Shown: positions 14,994 to 24,174, numbered from the stretch's first letter. The stretch is 64,000 nt of DNA from Clostridia bacterium (GCA_910575725.1 CAJTFE010000006.1:62581-126580); one strand, 5' to 3'. A program made the numbers and translations. Notes: generated by a model not told the origin, from the letters alone.

Positions 14994-16622
14994 TTACCTT
15001 TTCATTGGCCTTGCAAGAAAAGGAGAAAAGCGGACAGGTTCAAATGTCCTACCGTCTATGTAAAAATAACGGCGTCCTGTTCCTTCATCCAGTTCCACCA
15101 CATCCGAGGATGCAAGCGGATGTCCTTTGCAGCTTTCCGGCACACGGTTCCCATAATGCGCCGAAATCTGCTCCAGTATTTCCGTATCCTTCCACTCATC
15201 CGGGCAGACAAGCTCCGAATCCCATACCAGCTCATAATCTGCGGCCGGAGGCTGTTCATACCCGGCCCTGTGCAGATCCCGGATTCCCTTAAAAGCAAAC
15301 GGGATGGTTTCCCGGCTTTCATTAAAGGAAAGCTGGTAAATACGGAACCTCCATCTGCGGTGTGGAAAATCCGGAAACCCTTCTGGTTCTCTTTTCCCTT
15401 CCCCGCAGAAAAATACCCTGCCTTTCTGCTGATTCTCTTTTTCACCTTCTTTCTGCTGTTTTTTTCTCCGGAGCGCAAGCTGCCAGTCATCAATCCCTTT
15501 GTAATTGGGATTCCAGGTCAGACGCCGGCACTCCATCCCGTGCTGCCTTGCCAGCAGGTAAATCTTCGAGCTTCCTTTTGCAATCATCTCATTGCTGTAC
15601 TTGTCCATATCGTGGGCCTCAATGATCTGCTCCGTGCCATTTTGCGCCAGAAGCCGGAACATCGGCCCCAGCTGTACCACATTGTTCGCCCCGGCTACCG
15701 CCACAAAGGAGCGGTTCAGCAGCACATGGGCGATATCCGCTTTCAGTATCCCCTCCGTCACATAGATGGTACGGGCAAAGGGGTTCCCGATAAAATGCAC
15801 CGGGCTCCCGGAAGTGGCCCCCATGTTCTTTGCGGAGGAGGAAAGCCAGATATATTTCGTCCCGGCCTTTTCCGGCGGGTCACCCTTATTTTTAAAGGGA
15901 ACGTCCAGAAGAATCTGCATCCCCCGGATCAGGCCGTCAACGCCGATGGCCGGTATCAGGATGCCTGCCGCACGGCTGCTGAACTTTACGGTCCAGTACC
16001 CGCCCTCATGGAGATAAAAGCCTGGCACTCCCTCTACCTTGCATCCCTGCTTCATCAGCCTCTCCGTCAGGGAGCGGCACAGGAAATAGGGAGGGGTGCT
16101 CTTAAATCCCAGGCTGTCAATCTGTTCATCCGTAAGCCCCCGTTTTTCCGAGCGCAGGTGCGCCCGGTGTGTGGGGTTCAAAGACAACATTTCAAGCAGC
16201 AGGGAATAGGTCTGGTGTATCTCCTGGAGGCTGGCACGCTCTGACTGAGGGACTCCCGCATCCGGCTGGCCGCCTGCATGGGATTCCCCAGCCGGAACCC
16301 CTGCAGAAACATTCATACTTTCTGAACCCCCATATCCCCAGGAAGTATCCCCTGTCTGGAGGGCATCACAGATCTCCCGGTAGGCTTCGGAATTGGTGGT
16401 ATGATTAACCCTTGCATACAGGTTCAGCATCCCGCCGTATTCGCCGCAGTAGTTGCACCGCCATACATTTTTGACAAAGTTGACGTTCATCTTTCCCCTC
16501 CGGTCGCCGCACAGCGGGCAATCCGTATAGACGCTGTCCGCCTGCCTGCGCCGGATGCGCAGATGCAGAAGCTCCACCACATCCATGATCCCAAACGGGA
16601 AATCCTGTGAAAATGAGGCCAT
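14994..16622 (-). CDS. CHC2 zinc-finger primase with toprim-like centre and YodL-like tail
   Basis: A 542-aa DNA primase for element replication. The N-terminus has a four-Cys CHC2 zinc finger (C35, C38, C56, C59). Residues about 160-390 form the catalytic part, with VTEGILKADIAHVLL and AHDMDKYSNE as the acidic toprim-type motifs and WNPNYKGIDDWQLA. The last 130 residues (FRIYQLSFN, DLHRAGYEQPPAADYELVWD, YFYIDGRTFEPVRF) resemble the YodL domain of element proteins. The start follows GGAGGGAG. It is downstream of the RecD-like helicase and 579-aa protein, in one minus-strand replication block. Confidence 0.8.
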   Translation of the reverse strand: MASFSQDFPFGIMDVVELLHLRIRRRQADSVYTDCPLCGDRRGKMNVNFVKNVWRCNYCGEYGGMLNLYARVNHTTNSEAYREICDALQTGDTSWGYGGSESMNVSAGVPAGESHAGGQPDAGVPQSERASLQEIHQTYSLLLEMLSLNPTHRAHLRSEKRGLTDEQIDSLGFKSTPPYFLCRSLTERLMKQGCKVEGVPGFYLHEGGYWTVKFSSRAAGILIPAIGVDGLIRGMQILLDVPFKNKGDPPEKAGTKYIWLSSSAKNMGATSGSPVHFIGNPFARTIYVTEGILKADIAHVLLNRSFVAVAGANNVVQLGPMFRLLAQNGTEQIIEAHDMDKYSNEMIAKGSSKIYLLARQHGMECRRLTWNPNYKGIDDWQLALRRKKQQKEGEKENQQKGRVFFCGEGKREPEGFPDFPHRRWRFRIYQLSFNESRETIPFAFKGIRDLHRAGYEQPPAADYELVWDSELVCPDEWKDTEILEQISAHYGNRVPESCKGHPLASSDVVELDEGTGRRYFYIDGRTFEPVRFSPFLARPMKR

Positions 16623-16673
16623 CGCCGTCTCCCTCCTTCCTTATGGTTTCCGCCGCCTTTTCTGCGGATATTT

Positions 16674-18413
16674 TTACCCTGCTTTCTTTGCCTCCAGGGA
16701 ATCCAGCATAATCCGGGCCGCCGCACGGAGGATGTTGTTGTCTCCCCGGTAAGCGCCGTAGACATAAAATCTCAGGCTGGGCGGACGTCTTTCTGCCACT
16801 TCCGCAAGGGTCTGCCCCTTGCAGACGCCGGCATCTACTACCACCTGTCCGGCTTCCTCAAAGGTCATCCGACTGATAATCTCCTCTACGGACATGTCAG
16901 AAGTATATTTCACCTCTGCTTTTTTCTGTACCGGGTTACCGGACGCGGGAAGATTCTGTGCTTCTGCTGCCATGCTTTCGGTAACAGGCAGGTCCTGTGC
17001 TGTTGATGCCTTACCTTCGGTAACGGGAAGGTTCTGTACTGTTGATGCCGCACCCCCGGTAACGGGCAGCTTCTGCACATCGGAAACCGGAGCCTTTGTC
17101 TGTGCATTTTCAACATTTGCGGCTGTTCCGGTAGAAACTGTGCCTGCCTTTGGGGAAACATTCTGCCCGCCCAGCAGAGCCATCATTCCCTGTACTGCCT
17201 TTCGGGTATCGTCATCCACATTTTGCTTTACAGAAGCAGAAAGTACATTTTCCGGTGTTTCCACTGCAGGCGTTCCGGTATTGGCCTGTATGGGAAGGGA
17301 TTCCGCCTCTGCTGTCTTTACAGGCAGCTCTCCTGCCCCGGCAGACTGCGCCGTATTCTGAACTTCTGTCTGCGGTCCTGCCGGCAGACGGCTGCCCCCA
17401 GTCTGGGACTGCGCTTTGTCTGCCTGTACTGTTTCCACAACTGCACTGGCTTTCATGGTTCCAGCGGGCATTACAGAAGACATTTTTGCTGTTCCCTGTG
17501 CAGGCTCTGCCGTTTTCCCTACGGAGGCCAGAGCCTGTACCTTCTCTTCCGTTTTCTGTTCTGTGGCTGGCTGTACCGGAAGATTCCCCATACGATTCTC
17601 CGGATTGACCGGTAAATTTTCTGAGTTTTCCTGCATACCGGCAGGCAGCCCTGCTATGGGATGATTGTTCCCTGCCGCAGATTCAGACGGAATCTTTGCC
17701 TGCGGAACTGTATGCACAGCCATGCCGCTGTCTGTCTGTTTCTTTTCTCCCTGTCCGGCATCTGCGGCTGTCATTTTTTCCTGGACAGGCAGAGCGGACT
17801 GCTGTGCAGGTTTTTCCTGTGAGGATGTTTCTGCTTTTCCTGCGGCAGCCGGGAAAGCCTTTACCATACCTCCCGCAGGCGCCGCTGACGGCTGTACCCT
17901 TTCTGCGGAAACAGTGCCGGTCCCGGCCGAAATATTGCCATTTTTATTTACTGCAGCGCCATTGACCGGAATCCTGCTCCCGTAACGGCTCCCTTTCGTT
18001 CCCATGTTCACATCGGCAAACTGGATGCCAAAGCCCGCATCTGACAGGGCCTCATCCATAGCCGCCTGCTGTGCCGCCTGGATATACTGCCCTCCCGGCG
18101 CTTCTTCCTTTGTACAGCTGGAAGTAAAACTGCCGATGGGGTTCTCGTCCGTGCGCTCCAGATAAATCTGTGCCTCATAAATCGCCATCTGCTCCGTGAT
18201 GCGGAGTGCGTTCAGCCGGATGCGCCCTTTCGGGTTCGCCAGCCGGAACCACAGCTTTTTATAAGGAAGGTCCAGCTGCAGCACTGCCTCCCCACTTTCC
18301 GGGGAGACGATGCGGCGGAGGAGCTTCAGCGGGTTAAAGCCCGGCACCTTGTTCAGCTCTGCCACTGCGGGGATGCTCTCATACATGGTTGCTGTCTGTT
18401 CGTTCTTTGTCAT
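16674..18413 (-). CDS. 579-aa element protein with conserved ends and long low-complexity linker
   Basis: Residues about 1-130 form one conserved block (KLWFRLANPKGRIRLNALRI, QMAIYEAQIYLE, AAMDEALSDAGFGIQ). Residues about 500-579 form another (EEIISRMTFEEAGQVVV, RRPPSLRFYVYGAYR). Between them lie some 350 residues rich in Ala, Gln, Pro and Thr with repeated LPV and VQ motifs. The ALSDAGFGIQ helix recalls single-strand annealing proteins of the Rad52 type, and the neighbours (YqaJ exonuclease, RecD-like helicase, primase) would suit one, but the match is weak. The start follows AAAGGAG; a longer frame to 18473 has no ribosome site. Confidence 0.65.
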   Translation of the reverse strand: MTKNEQTATMYESIPAVAELNKVPGFNPLKLLRRIVSPESGEAVLQLDLPYKKLWFRLANPKGRIRLNALRITEQMAIYEAQIYLERTDENPIGSFTSSCTKEEAPGGQYIQAAQQAAMDEALSDAGFGIQFADVNMGTKGSRYGSRIPVNGAAVNKNGNISAGTGTVSAERVQPSAAPAGGMVKAFPAAAGKAETSSQEKPAQQSALPVQEKMTAADAGQGEKKQTDSGMAVHTVPQAKIPSESAAGNNHPIAGLPAGMQENSENLPVNPENRMGNLPVQPATEQKTEEKVQALASVGKTAEPAQGTAKMSSVMPAGTMKASAVVETVQADKAQSQTGGSRLPAGPQTEVQNTAQSAGAGELPVKTAEAESLPIQANTGTPAVETPENVLSASVKQNVDDDTRKAVQGMMALLGGQNVSPKAGTVSTGTAANVENAQTKAPVSDVQKLPVTGGAASTVQNLPVTEGKASTAQDLPVTESMAAEAQNLPASGNPVQKKAEVKYTSDMSVEEIISRMTFEEAGQVVVDAGVCKGQTLAEVAERRPPSLRFYVYGAYRGDNNILRAAARIMLDSLEAKKAG

Positions 18414-18480
18414 CTTAAAAACTCCTTTCATTGAATAAATAAGGGATACCCCGTGCGTTTTCTGCACCTGCATCCCATTT

Positions 18481-20757
18481 TTAACCTGCTGCTTTCAGTT
18501 TTTCTTCCAGGAACTCCGGCACGGCTGTCCCGGCGCTTTTTGCATAAGCCTTATAATACAGGCGGATGCGCTCTCCCAGAAGGGTATTCCTTTTGCTGAT
18601 CTCATTCCTATGGATAGCCATGAACAGCACGCTCTTTTCTCCTGCCAGCACTACCTTTTTCCTGGCACGGGTAATCCCGGTATACAGAAGGTTCCGGTAG
18701 AGCATCATATAGTGTGCTTTCACTACCGGCATCAGCACGATATCGTATTCGGAACCCATGGCCTTATGGATGGTGGCCGCATAGGCAAGATTCAGGTTCA
18801 CCAGATCCTCCGTGCCATATTCCAGGTTTCGGTTCTTCCCGAATTCCAGGCCGATCCGTTTCCCGTCCGGCGTATCCTCTATGTACCGGATAAATCCCAG
18901 GTCTCCGTTGGATACCTTGTTGGTGTTCTTCGTCTGCATGATACGGTCTCCGACACGGAATGTCTTCGGGCCGATACGCACCTCATCCTCCGTGGATCGG
19001 AACGGATTTACAATCTCCCTGATGGCAGTGTTCAGATGGTCGGAAGATGCCGCCCCTTCTGTACGGAAGGGGGAGAGGATCTGCACATGCTCAATCCCAT
19101 TTTCCTCAATCTCCTGGCAGTACCGCTCAATGATAGCCGCTGCCGCGTCTTCCTGGTTATCACAGGGAAGAAACTGAAAATCATTCCCATAATACAGCTT
19201 GGTATTGCCCTCATGGATAAACCGTGCGTTATGGGCAATCAGGCTGTCTTTTGTCTGGCGGAAAATTTCATCCAGCACCGTAACCGGCACAAGGCCGCAC
19301 TGGATCAGCTCTTTGAACACATTTCCCGCCCCCACGCTGGGAAGCTGGTCCGGGTCTCCCACCAGGATGATCTTCGCCCCTTTTTTCAATGCCTGAAAAA
19401 ATCTGCCTGCCAGCCACATATCCACCATGGAAAACTCGTCTACGATTACCATATCCGCATCCATACCATCTTTTTTTCTGCTGCGACTTCCCTCATCCTC
19501 TTCACTGACAAGGCCCAGCTCACTGTGCAGGGTGCATGCCTTGTCAAACCCGGTGCTTTCCGCCATCCTCCGGCTTGCACGGCCCGTAGGCGCCATAAGG
19601 ATAATCTTTTTATTGGGATAAAGCCTGCGGTAAACCCCTAAAATCATCTTCAGCACGGTGGTCTTTCCCGTGCCCGGCGAGCCGGTGATGATGGACAGGT
19701 TATAGAGAAACGCTGCCCGGACTGCGGATTCCTGTTTCCCGGAAGTCTTAAGCCCCTGTTCCTCCCGGACTGCATCAATCAGGCCGGAAATATCCTTCAT
19801 CGGCGGTTTTTCCTCTGCCAGCAGCCTTGCAATCCAGCTGGCAGTTTCATCTTCCTGGGCAAATATGGCAGGGTGATAGATATTGTCCCGCATGGAAACC
19901 ACCAGGCCGCTTAGTATCATGCCGTCCAGTTCCTTCTCCACTTCCTCCGTCCGCACACGCATCTCCGGCAGGGGAATCTTTTCATTCAGCAGTTTAAAGG
20001 TTGCCTTACACAGCGCTTTCCTTTCCAAAAACAGATGCCCCTGTTTTCCCTTTGCTTCACCCAGAGCACAGTGAACCGCGCCTCTGATCCGCATGGGATC
20101 CCGGGGACGGTTATCCGTCTTCCTTACGATGGCATCCACCCTCCGGAAGCCGAAACCCGGTATCTGGCACAGTTCAAAGGGGCTTTTTCTCAAAAGATCC
20201 AGACAGGCCGCCCCGAAATGCTGGTAGATTTTCAGAGCTGTCTTCGGCGTCAGCTTAAAAGGCGCCAGAAGCGCCATGATGTCGCGCAGCATCCGGCTCT
20301 CCGCAAAAGAGGTTCGGATATCCTCCAGTTTGTTTTCCGTTATCCCACGGACTTCCAGAAGCCGTTCCGGGTGTTTTTCCAGTATATCCAGCGTATTTGT
20401 ACCGAATTTCGCCACAATCTCAGAGGCTGTCTTTTCCCCGATGCCTTTGATCAGGCCGGAACCGAGGTAGCTCAGTACTCCTTCCTTTGTTTTCGGCACG
20501 ATTTCACGCCACTGCTCCACCTGGAACTGCATGCCGTATTTTCCGTTTACCCATTCCCCGTCCAGTTCCAGCTCCACGGCATCCGTCATGGGGATTTCAT
20601 AGCCGACAGCGGTGAAACGGATCAGATGGTCCCTGTACCGCCTCTTATCCCGCGCCTGCTCCGGAATAGACGTATCCGAAGTCTTTATAACCACAATGCA
20701 GAATTTATTTGACGGGTTGTGGAAAATCTTCCCGTCATAAGTACCTGTATAACTCAT
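18481..20757 (-). CDS. RecD2/TraA-type DNA helicase
   Basis: A 758-aa superfamily 1B helicase that should unwind DNA 5' to 3'. Helix-hairpin-helix segments precede the motor (GLIKGIGEKTASEIV near 105, IPGFGFRRVDAIV near 200). Walker A is GSPGTGKT (359-366), Walker B is DEFSMVD (440-446), and the late motifs GDPDQLPSVGAGN and YAATIHKAMGSEYD are present. Length and layout match RecD2. It lies 3 bases after a small membrane-protein gene and has a GGAGGTG ribosome site. On mobile elements such enzymes serve replication or transfer-linked repair. Confidence 0.85.
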   Translation of the reverse strand: MSYTGTYDGKIFHNPSNKFCIVVIKTSDTSIPEQARDKRRYRDHLIRFTAVGYEIPMTDAVELELDGEWVNGKYGMQFQVEQWREIVPKTKEGVLSYLGSGLIKGIGEKTASEIVAKFGTNTLDILEKHPERLLEVRGITENKLEDIRTSFAESRMLRDIMALLAPFKLTPKTALKIYQHFGAACLDLLRKSPFELCQIPGFGFRRVDAIVRKTDNRPRDPMRIRGAVHCALGEAKGKQGHLFLERKALCKATFKLLNEKIPLPEMRVRTEEVEKELDGMILSGLVVSMRDNIYHPAIFAQEDETASWIARLLAEEKPPMKDISGLIDAVREEQGLKTSGKQESAVRAAFLYNLSIITGSPGTGKTTVLKMILGVYRRLYPNKKIILMAPTGRASRRMAESTGFDKACTLHSELGLVSEEDEGSRSRKKDGMDADMVIVDEFSMVDMWLAGRFFQALKKGAKIILVGDPDQLPSVGAGNVFKELIQCGLVPVTVLDEIFRQTKDSLIAHNARFIHEGNTKLYYGNDFQFLPCDNQEDAAAAIIERYCQEIEENGIEHVQILSPFRTEGAASSDHLNTAIREIVNPFRSTEDEVRIGPKTFRVGDRIMQTKNTNKVSNGDLGFIRYIEDTPDGKRIGLEFGKNRNLEYGTEDLVNLNLAYAATIHKAMGSEYDIVLMPVVKAHYMMLYRNLLYTGITRARKKVVLAGEKSVLFMAIHRNEISKRNTLLGERIRLYYKAYAKSAGTAVPEFLEEKLKAAG

Positions 20758-20760
20758 TTT

Positions 20761-20934
20761 TCACCTCCATAAAAGCCATAACACAAGCAGGCTCACAATA
20801 GCCGCCAGGACAGCGCCCAGCAGCGGGGGAAGAACCAGGAACCAGCCCAGGCGTATGAGCCGGAATACGTCCCTCAGCAGGAGAAATAAAAGGATTCCCC
20901 CTATGCTCCCCAGTATCAGTGTTTTTCTTTTCAT
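20761..20934 (-). CDS. Small two-helix membrane protein (57 aa)
   Basis: A basic start (MKRKTLILGS) is followed by two hydrophobic segments split by a short Arg-containing turn, and the protein ends LLVLWLLWR. The start at 20934 follows AAAGG; an extension to 20979 is less likely. It sits tightly between the YqaJ-like and RecD-like genes. No family recognised. Confidence 0.5.
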   Translation of the reverse strand: MKRKTLILGSIGGILLFLLLRDVFRLIRLGWFLVLPPLLGAVLAAIVSLLVLWLLWR

Positions 20935-20968
20935 TTTTACCTTTCCCTTTCGTTGGTATTTGTCGATT

Positions 20969-22033
20969 TCAGGCAGCATCCACGGCGCTGACCTTTACAT
21001 GGAAGGTCCGAAACTCCGATGCCGTCACGAACTGCTCGTAAATCTCCGGATACTGCAGCTTCAGCCGTGCCAGGTTGTCCTTGTCAACCAGCATTTTGCG
21101 GACTGGGTTGTAGGTCAGTGTATAACGGCTCCCGCCCATATCGCAGACAGCCTTACAGCTTGCCCCCATCTCCGCAGCCAGGATCGCCTTCAGCCTCTGG
21201 ATATCTGCTTCCAGTTTTTGGGAATATTTATCCGACTGTTTCTTCTGCTCCTGGAGCTGCATGTAGCGCATCAGCGTGGACTGCATGGTTCCATTCAGGA
21301 CAATGGTTTCCGCATCCCTGTCGGCCCGCCCGCAGTGCTGCCTGGCGCTTGCAAGGATCGCATCCCCGTCCTCCAGATAGGGCGGCGGGACCTGTTTCTG
21401 CACATAGCTGTTCCAGAATTCCTGTTCCAGGAAAATCATCTCTTCCTCGTATGCCGCATCCCTGCGGATCTCCCGTATGATGGCCTCATCCTCCGTATTG
21501 CCGTACAGGCAGCAGAAAAATACCCGGTCCATATCCATCACGGCCATATAGTGCCTGCCCTGTGCCTCATAATAGGCCGGTACAGTCTCCCTGCCGTCCT
21601 TCCACCATAAATCCTTTGCATTATAATTGGTGGTCTTGATCTCCAGGATGGCTTTTGTTCCGTCCGGCATAGTGATAAAATAATCCACGTCTGCCAGCAT
21701 GAACGGATAAAGGGGATGCCGGAACATCTTTTTGATCTGATAGATTTTAAGCCCGGTCTTCTTCTCAAAAATCTTTGCCACAAGGTCTTCCAAAAGATTC
21801 CCCATCTCCAGGGCCACCCAGTTGCTTTCATCTTCTTCTACCGCCGCAATGCCCAGCTTATCATAATAGATATCCCGTGCAGTGCGGAAAGGGGAGATCC
21901 CTATGATGGCAGCCACGTCACTGCCGCCAATCCCATGGCGGCGCCAGCCCAGCCACTCTTCGCGGGTAAGGCCCTCCGTATCCACCAGCACCGGCGGATC
22001 GTGCCTTGCTCTTTCCATGTTTGTGTCAGGCAT
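20969..22033 (-). CDS. YqaJ-type (lambda exonuclease-like) recombinase nuclease
   Basis: A 354-aa protein of the YqaJ viral-recombinase family. Motifs are GIGGSDVAAI (34-43), an acidic helix MGNLLEDLV (about 78), LADVDY (113-118) and LEIKTT (130-135), which form the PD-(D/E)XK catalytic site. Such 5'-3' exonucleases make single strands for annealing proteins. The C-terminal part is a coiled coil with a final basic domain. The frame stays open to 22381, but that part runs through RNA-like hairpins; the start at 22033 follows an AGGGGGG stretch. It lies downstream of small-RNA unit A. Confidence 0.8.
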   Translation of the reverse strand: MPDTNMERARHDPPVLVDTEGLTREEWLGWRRHGIGGSDVAAIIGISPFRTARDIYYDKLGIAAVEEDESNWVALEMGNLLEDLVAKIFEKKTGLKIYQIKKMFRHPLYPFMLADVDYFITMPDGTKAILEIKTTNYNAKDLWWKDGRETVPAYYEAQGRHYMAVMDMDRVFFCCLYGNTEDEAIIREIRRDAAYEEEMIFLEQEFWNSYVQKQVPPPYLEDGDAILASARQHCGRADRDAETIVLNGTMQSTLMRYMQLQEQKKQSDKYSQKLEADIQRLKAILAAEMGASCKAVCDMGGSRYTLTYNPVRKMLVDKDNLARLKLQYPEIYEQFVTASEFRTFHVKVSAVDAA

Positions 22034-22035
22034 GG

Positions 22036-22197
22036 TCACGCCCCCCTTCTGGCCCTGTGTGTGAAGTTTACTGTCCGGATGGCGGTACAGTTCTTCCAGT
22101 ACCGGGCATCTGCTTTCCGGGCAGCGGTATCCTGAAACGAATAGCCTGCCGCCTGTTTCTTCCAGTTCCTGCTGGTTCTTTTGTTTCCTGTGCTCAT
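22036..22197 (-). CDS. Possible small basic protein (53 aa)
   Basis: An ATG at 22197 after AAGGCAGG opens a frame rich in Arg, Lys, Thr and Asn (for example NKRTSRNWKKQAAGYSF), ending 2 bases before the chosen start of the YqaJ-like gene. It competes with an N-terminal extension of that gene in another frame; only one can be real. Confidence 0.25.
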   Translation of the reverse strand: MSTGNKRTSRNWKKQAAGYSFQDTAARKADARYWKNCTAIRTVNFTHRARRGA

Positions 22198-22271
22198 TCT
22201 TTTTACCTGCCTTTCTAAAATGTTTTATCCTCAAAGCCGTTGCCGGCGTTTGGGCCGTAAAATAATAAAAA

Positions 22272-22334
22272 AGCGGAAATGACTGCCAAATCTCTGGCGT
22301 CCATGGATTTCCATGAACCATCGTCATTTCCGCT
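22272..22334 (-). terminator. Structured hairpin with T-run after small RNA A
   Basis: AGCGGAAATGAC pairs with GTCATTTCCGCT, and an inner CATGG/CCATG stem folds within. On the minus strand TTTTTTATT follows. The homologous hairpin at 24112-24174 keeps the inner stem with a compensating pair change. Confidence 0.6.
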
Positions 22335-22361
22335 TTAAAAGGGAAGCTGTTCCCTTCAAAT

Positions 22362-22510
22362 AAAAAAGGCCAGTAAACCACTGCCCAAAGGGCATAATGG
22401 TACTACTGGCACAAAAATACAAACTTAACAGCGTGTGCAATGCAGAAAAAATTCCGCATACGGCCTGGCGGCTGTATTTCCCTTGTGGGATACGCACAAA
22501 AATCAATTAC
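22362..22510 (-). ncRNA. Small-RNA unit A (candidate new structured RNA)
   Basis: A roughly 149-nt transcript runs from the promoter at 22517-22545 to a hairpin of about 13 bp (GCCAGTAGTACCA/TGGTTTACTGGC, 22368-22410) followed by TTTTTT. It contains a 5' hairpin TCCC-ACAA-GGGA and the unpaired conserved block ACACGCTGTTAAGTTTGTAT. It is homologous to unit B (24204-24349): lengths agree within a few bases and several stem pairs differ in compensated fashion. No open frame of note lies inside. I do not recognise it as a named family. Confidence 0.6.
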
Positions 22511-22516
22511 AAGGAC

Positions 22517-22569
22517 AGTGTAGCACAATATATGGATTAAGTCAAGTTATCAATACTATATATAGTATT
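22517..22569 (-). promoter_or_regulatory. Promoter A with upstream palindromic operator
   Basis: On the minus strand TTGACT (22545-22540), 17-base spacer, TACACT (22522-22517). An 18-bp perfect palindrome, AATACTATA and its complement, lies at 22552-22569, centred 15.5 bases upstream of the -35. Unit B has the same geometry, which suggests a shared activator or repressor. Confidence 0.75.
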
Positions 22570-22618
22570 TTTAGAATTTCCCACATATAAAAACTATCAT
22601 GAAGGTACTTTCTTTGTT

Positions 22619-23824
22619 TCAGGAAACCTCCATATCAAACAGGCTGAGCTGCACCGGCTGCTCTTTCCGCTCTTTCTCTTTTTCCAGACGAATCTTTTCC
22701 AGCTCTGCGATACGCTCCGGCCCCAGCCACTTATCCGCATGGTGCCGGTCTGCACTGAATTCTTTCAGGTTCTCATACCCATTCTCCACCAGCTTCTTTT
22801 CCAGGCGCCTGACTGCGGATTCCCTCCGCTGCCTGCGCCGCTCCTTTTTATCTTCGGAGTTCTGTTTTTCCATATCGGAGGCATGTACAATCTGGATTCC
22901 GTTCCGGATATCTTCCAGATCCTGCATCAGATCCCGGCTCTCCCTGCGCTCGGCACGGACATTCAGGACCTCAAAAGAAAAATACTTTCCGTGGTATTCA
23001 GAGAAAAACAGCTCCTTAGAATAATGGCTCCGCATTTTGTCCCTTATCCTGTCCTGGCAGAGCCTGGCACATGCTTTGGCGATATCCATGCTCACCGGAT
23101 GCTCAAAGAGCCTTTTCCCTTTGATGATCCGGCTGTCTGTCTGCCCCTCAAACAGCGTGCCGTCCAGGTCAGAGCGGAGATAACATATCTTCACATCATA
23201 AAACACATTTCCCCGTTTCTTATCCAGTTCATGTCCCAGAACCGGACACATCCCGGCACATTTCCTTAACCCGCAGTAATAAGGGTCATAATTCATTTCC
23301 CATTCCAGTGTATCCCTGTTAAATCTTGTATGCTCCCGGCAGACGCGCCCGTTCCTCTGCAGTTCGAAGCTGGCCTCCTGCCTCCGGATTTCATCATCCT
23401 GGAGCTTTAAGATATGCTCCACGCTTCCTTCATAACAGTATTCCTCCGCCGTCATATGGACTTCACAATCGTACCGCAGCACGCCATGCTCCTGAAGGTA
23501 TTCATGTTTCAGCTTACAATCCTTTTTCTCATAAGGACAGCGGATGGTCGCCATATCGTTTTCAAAAGTCCACTCAATCCCCATGTAGCTCATGTTGCTG
23601 TGGCACTGCAGCCCCTTGCACTGCAGCCCGCAGGGAGTCTTGAAGGTCTGCTCGAATATCCACCACCGTTCGTATGTAAAGCCTCCATAATAATTATCAA
23701 GGGTCTTTTTCTCCCATGGGGAGACATCAACCCTTACATTGTCCGGATGATGGTCTGCGGTATATCCCTCCGCCAGCAGCCGCTTTGTCAGATTATTGTA
23801 TTCCTTATACTCATTCTCTTTCAT
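22619..23824 (-). CDS. 401-aa Cys-rich element protein ending in a clamp-binding-like motif
   Basis: A soluble protein with many Cys in the first half (CGLQCKGLQC, RCPYEKKDCKL, YYCGLRKCAGMCP) that may hold zinc or an iron-sulfur site. The second half is strongly charged and helical (KKERRRQRRESAVRRLEKKL). It ends VQLSLFDMEVS; QLSLF matches the consensus peptide by which proteins dock on the DNA polymerase beta sliding clamp. That suggests a replication- or repair-linked role, by inference. A GGAGG site precedes the ATG. It follows the zinc-ribbon gene at 23836 and precedes promoter A. No family recognised. Confidence 0.7.
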   Translation of the reverse strand: MKENEYKEYNNLTKRLLAEGYTADHHPDNVRVDVSPWEKKTLDNYYGGFTYERWWIFEQTFKTPCGLQCKGLQCHSNMSYMGIEWTFENDMATIRCPYEKKDCKLKHEYLQEHGVLRYDCEVHMTAEEYCYEGSVEHILKLQDDEIRRQEASFELQRNGRVCREHTRFNRDTLEWEMNYDPYYCGLRKCAGMCPVLGHELDKKRGNVFYDVKICYLRSDLDGTLFEGQTDSRIIKGKRLFEHPVSMDIAKACARLCQDRIRDKMRSHYSKELFFSEYHGKYFSFEVLNVRAERRESRDLMQDLEDIRNGIQIVHASDMEKQNSEDKKERRRQRRESAVRRLEKKLVENGYENLKEFSADRHHADKWLGPERIAELEKIRLEKEKERKEQPVQLSLFDMEVS

Positions 23825-23835
23825 TCCGTTCCTCC

Positions 23836-24039
23836 TTACAGCCCCTGGCAGGGGCGCATCCCAAAATAGTCTTCCATGCGGTCCCTCAGCCCTTCCGCCG
23901 ACATACCGTATTCTCCGGCAATACAGGATTCACAGCACGGGTATCTGTATGCCAGGGTTTTTGATAAACGTGCATCCCAGCTGTTTAACTGTTTCCCGCA
24001 TTTGTTACAGTCCTGATCCAGCCATCTTACTTTCTGCAA
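23836..24039 (-). CDS. Small zinc-ribbon protein (67 aa)
   Basis: Two Cys pairs (DCNKCGKQ and PCCESCIAGEYG) suggest one zinc-binding ribbon. The start is taken as TTG at 24039, after AAGGAAGGTGG, because the longer frame to 24132 passes through the hairpin of unit B. It is the first gene after small-RNA unit B and is 11 bases before the 401-aa gene. Function unknown; small zinc ribbons of this kind are common in element replication blocks. Confidence 0.6.
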   Translation of the reverse strand: MQKVRWLDQDCNKCGKQLNSWDARLSKTLAYRYPCCESCIAGEYGMSAEGLRDRMEDYFGMRPCQGL

Positions 24040-24111
24040 TCTTTTTCCACCTTCCTTTCCTAATATATAAAGTTCTATCCCCAACCTTCCGGCATTTGGG
24101 CAATAAAAAAA

Positions 24112-24174
24112 CAGAAATAGCTGCCTTGCCATACTTGGTGTCCATAATTTCTATGAACCGGCGTCATTCCTGCT
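24112..24174 (-). terminator. Structured hairpin with T-run after small RNA B
   Basis: Counterpart of the hairpin at 22272-22334: GGTTCAT and ATGGACACC surround a CATA/TATG inner stem, and the outer stem ends in CAG/CTG with TTTTTTTATT on the minus strand. The outer stem is less perfect here. Confidence 0.5.

Noticed and set aside
14970..16244. 424-aa plus-strand frame over the primase gene
   Set aside because: Shadow of the primase; no ribosome site, and the minus frame has the zinc finger and toprim motifs.
18610..19641. 343-aa plus-strand frame over the RecD-like gene
   Set aside because: Shadow of the helicase, with none of the features of a real gene.
22034..22381. N-terminal extension of the YqaJ-like protein
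   Set aside because: The added part runs through structured, terminator-like RNA elements homologous to unit B, where the frame is not kept. The start at 22033 is preferred, though the last 40 codons of the extension remain possible.
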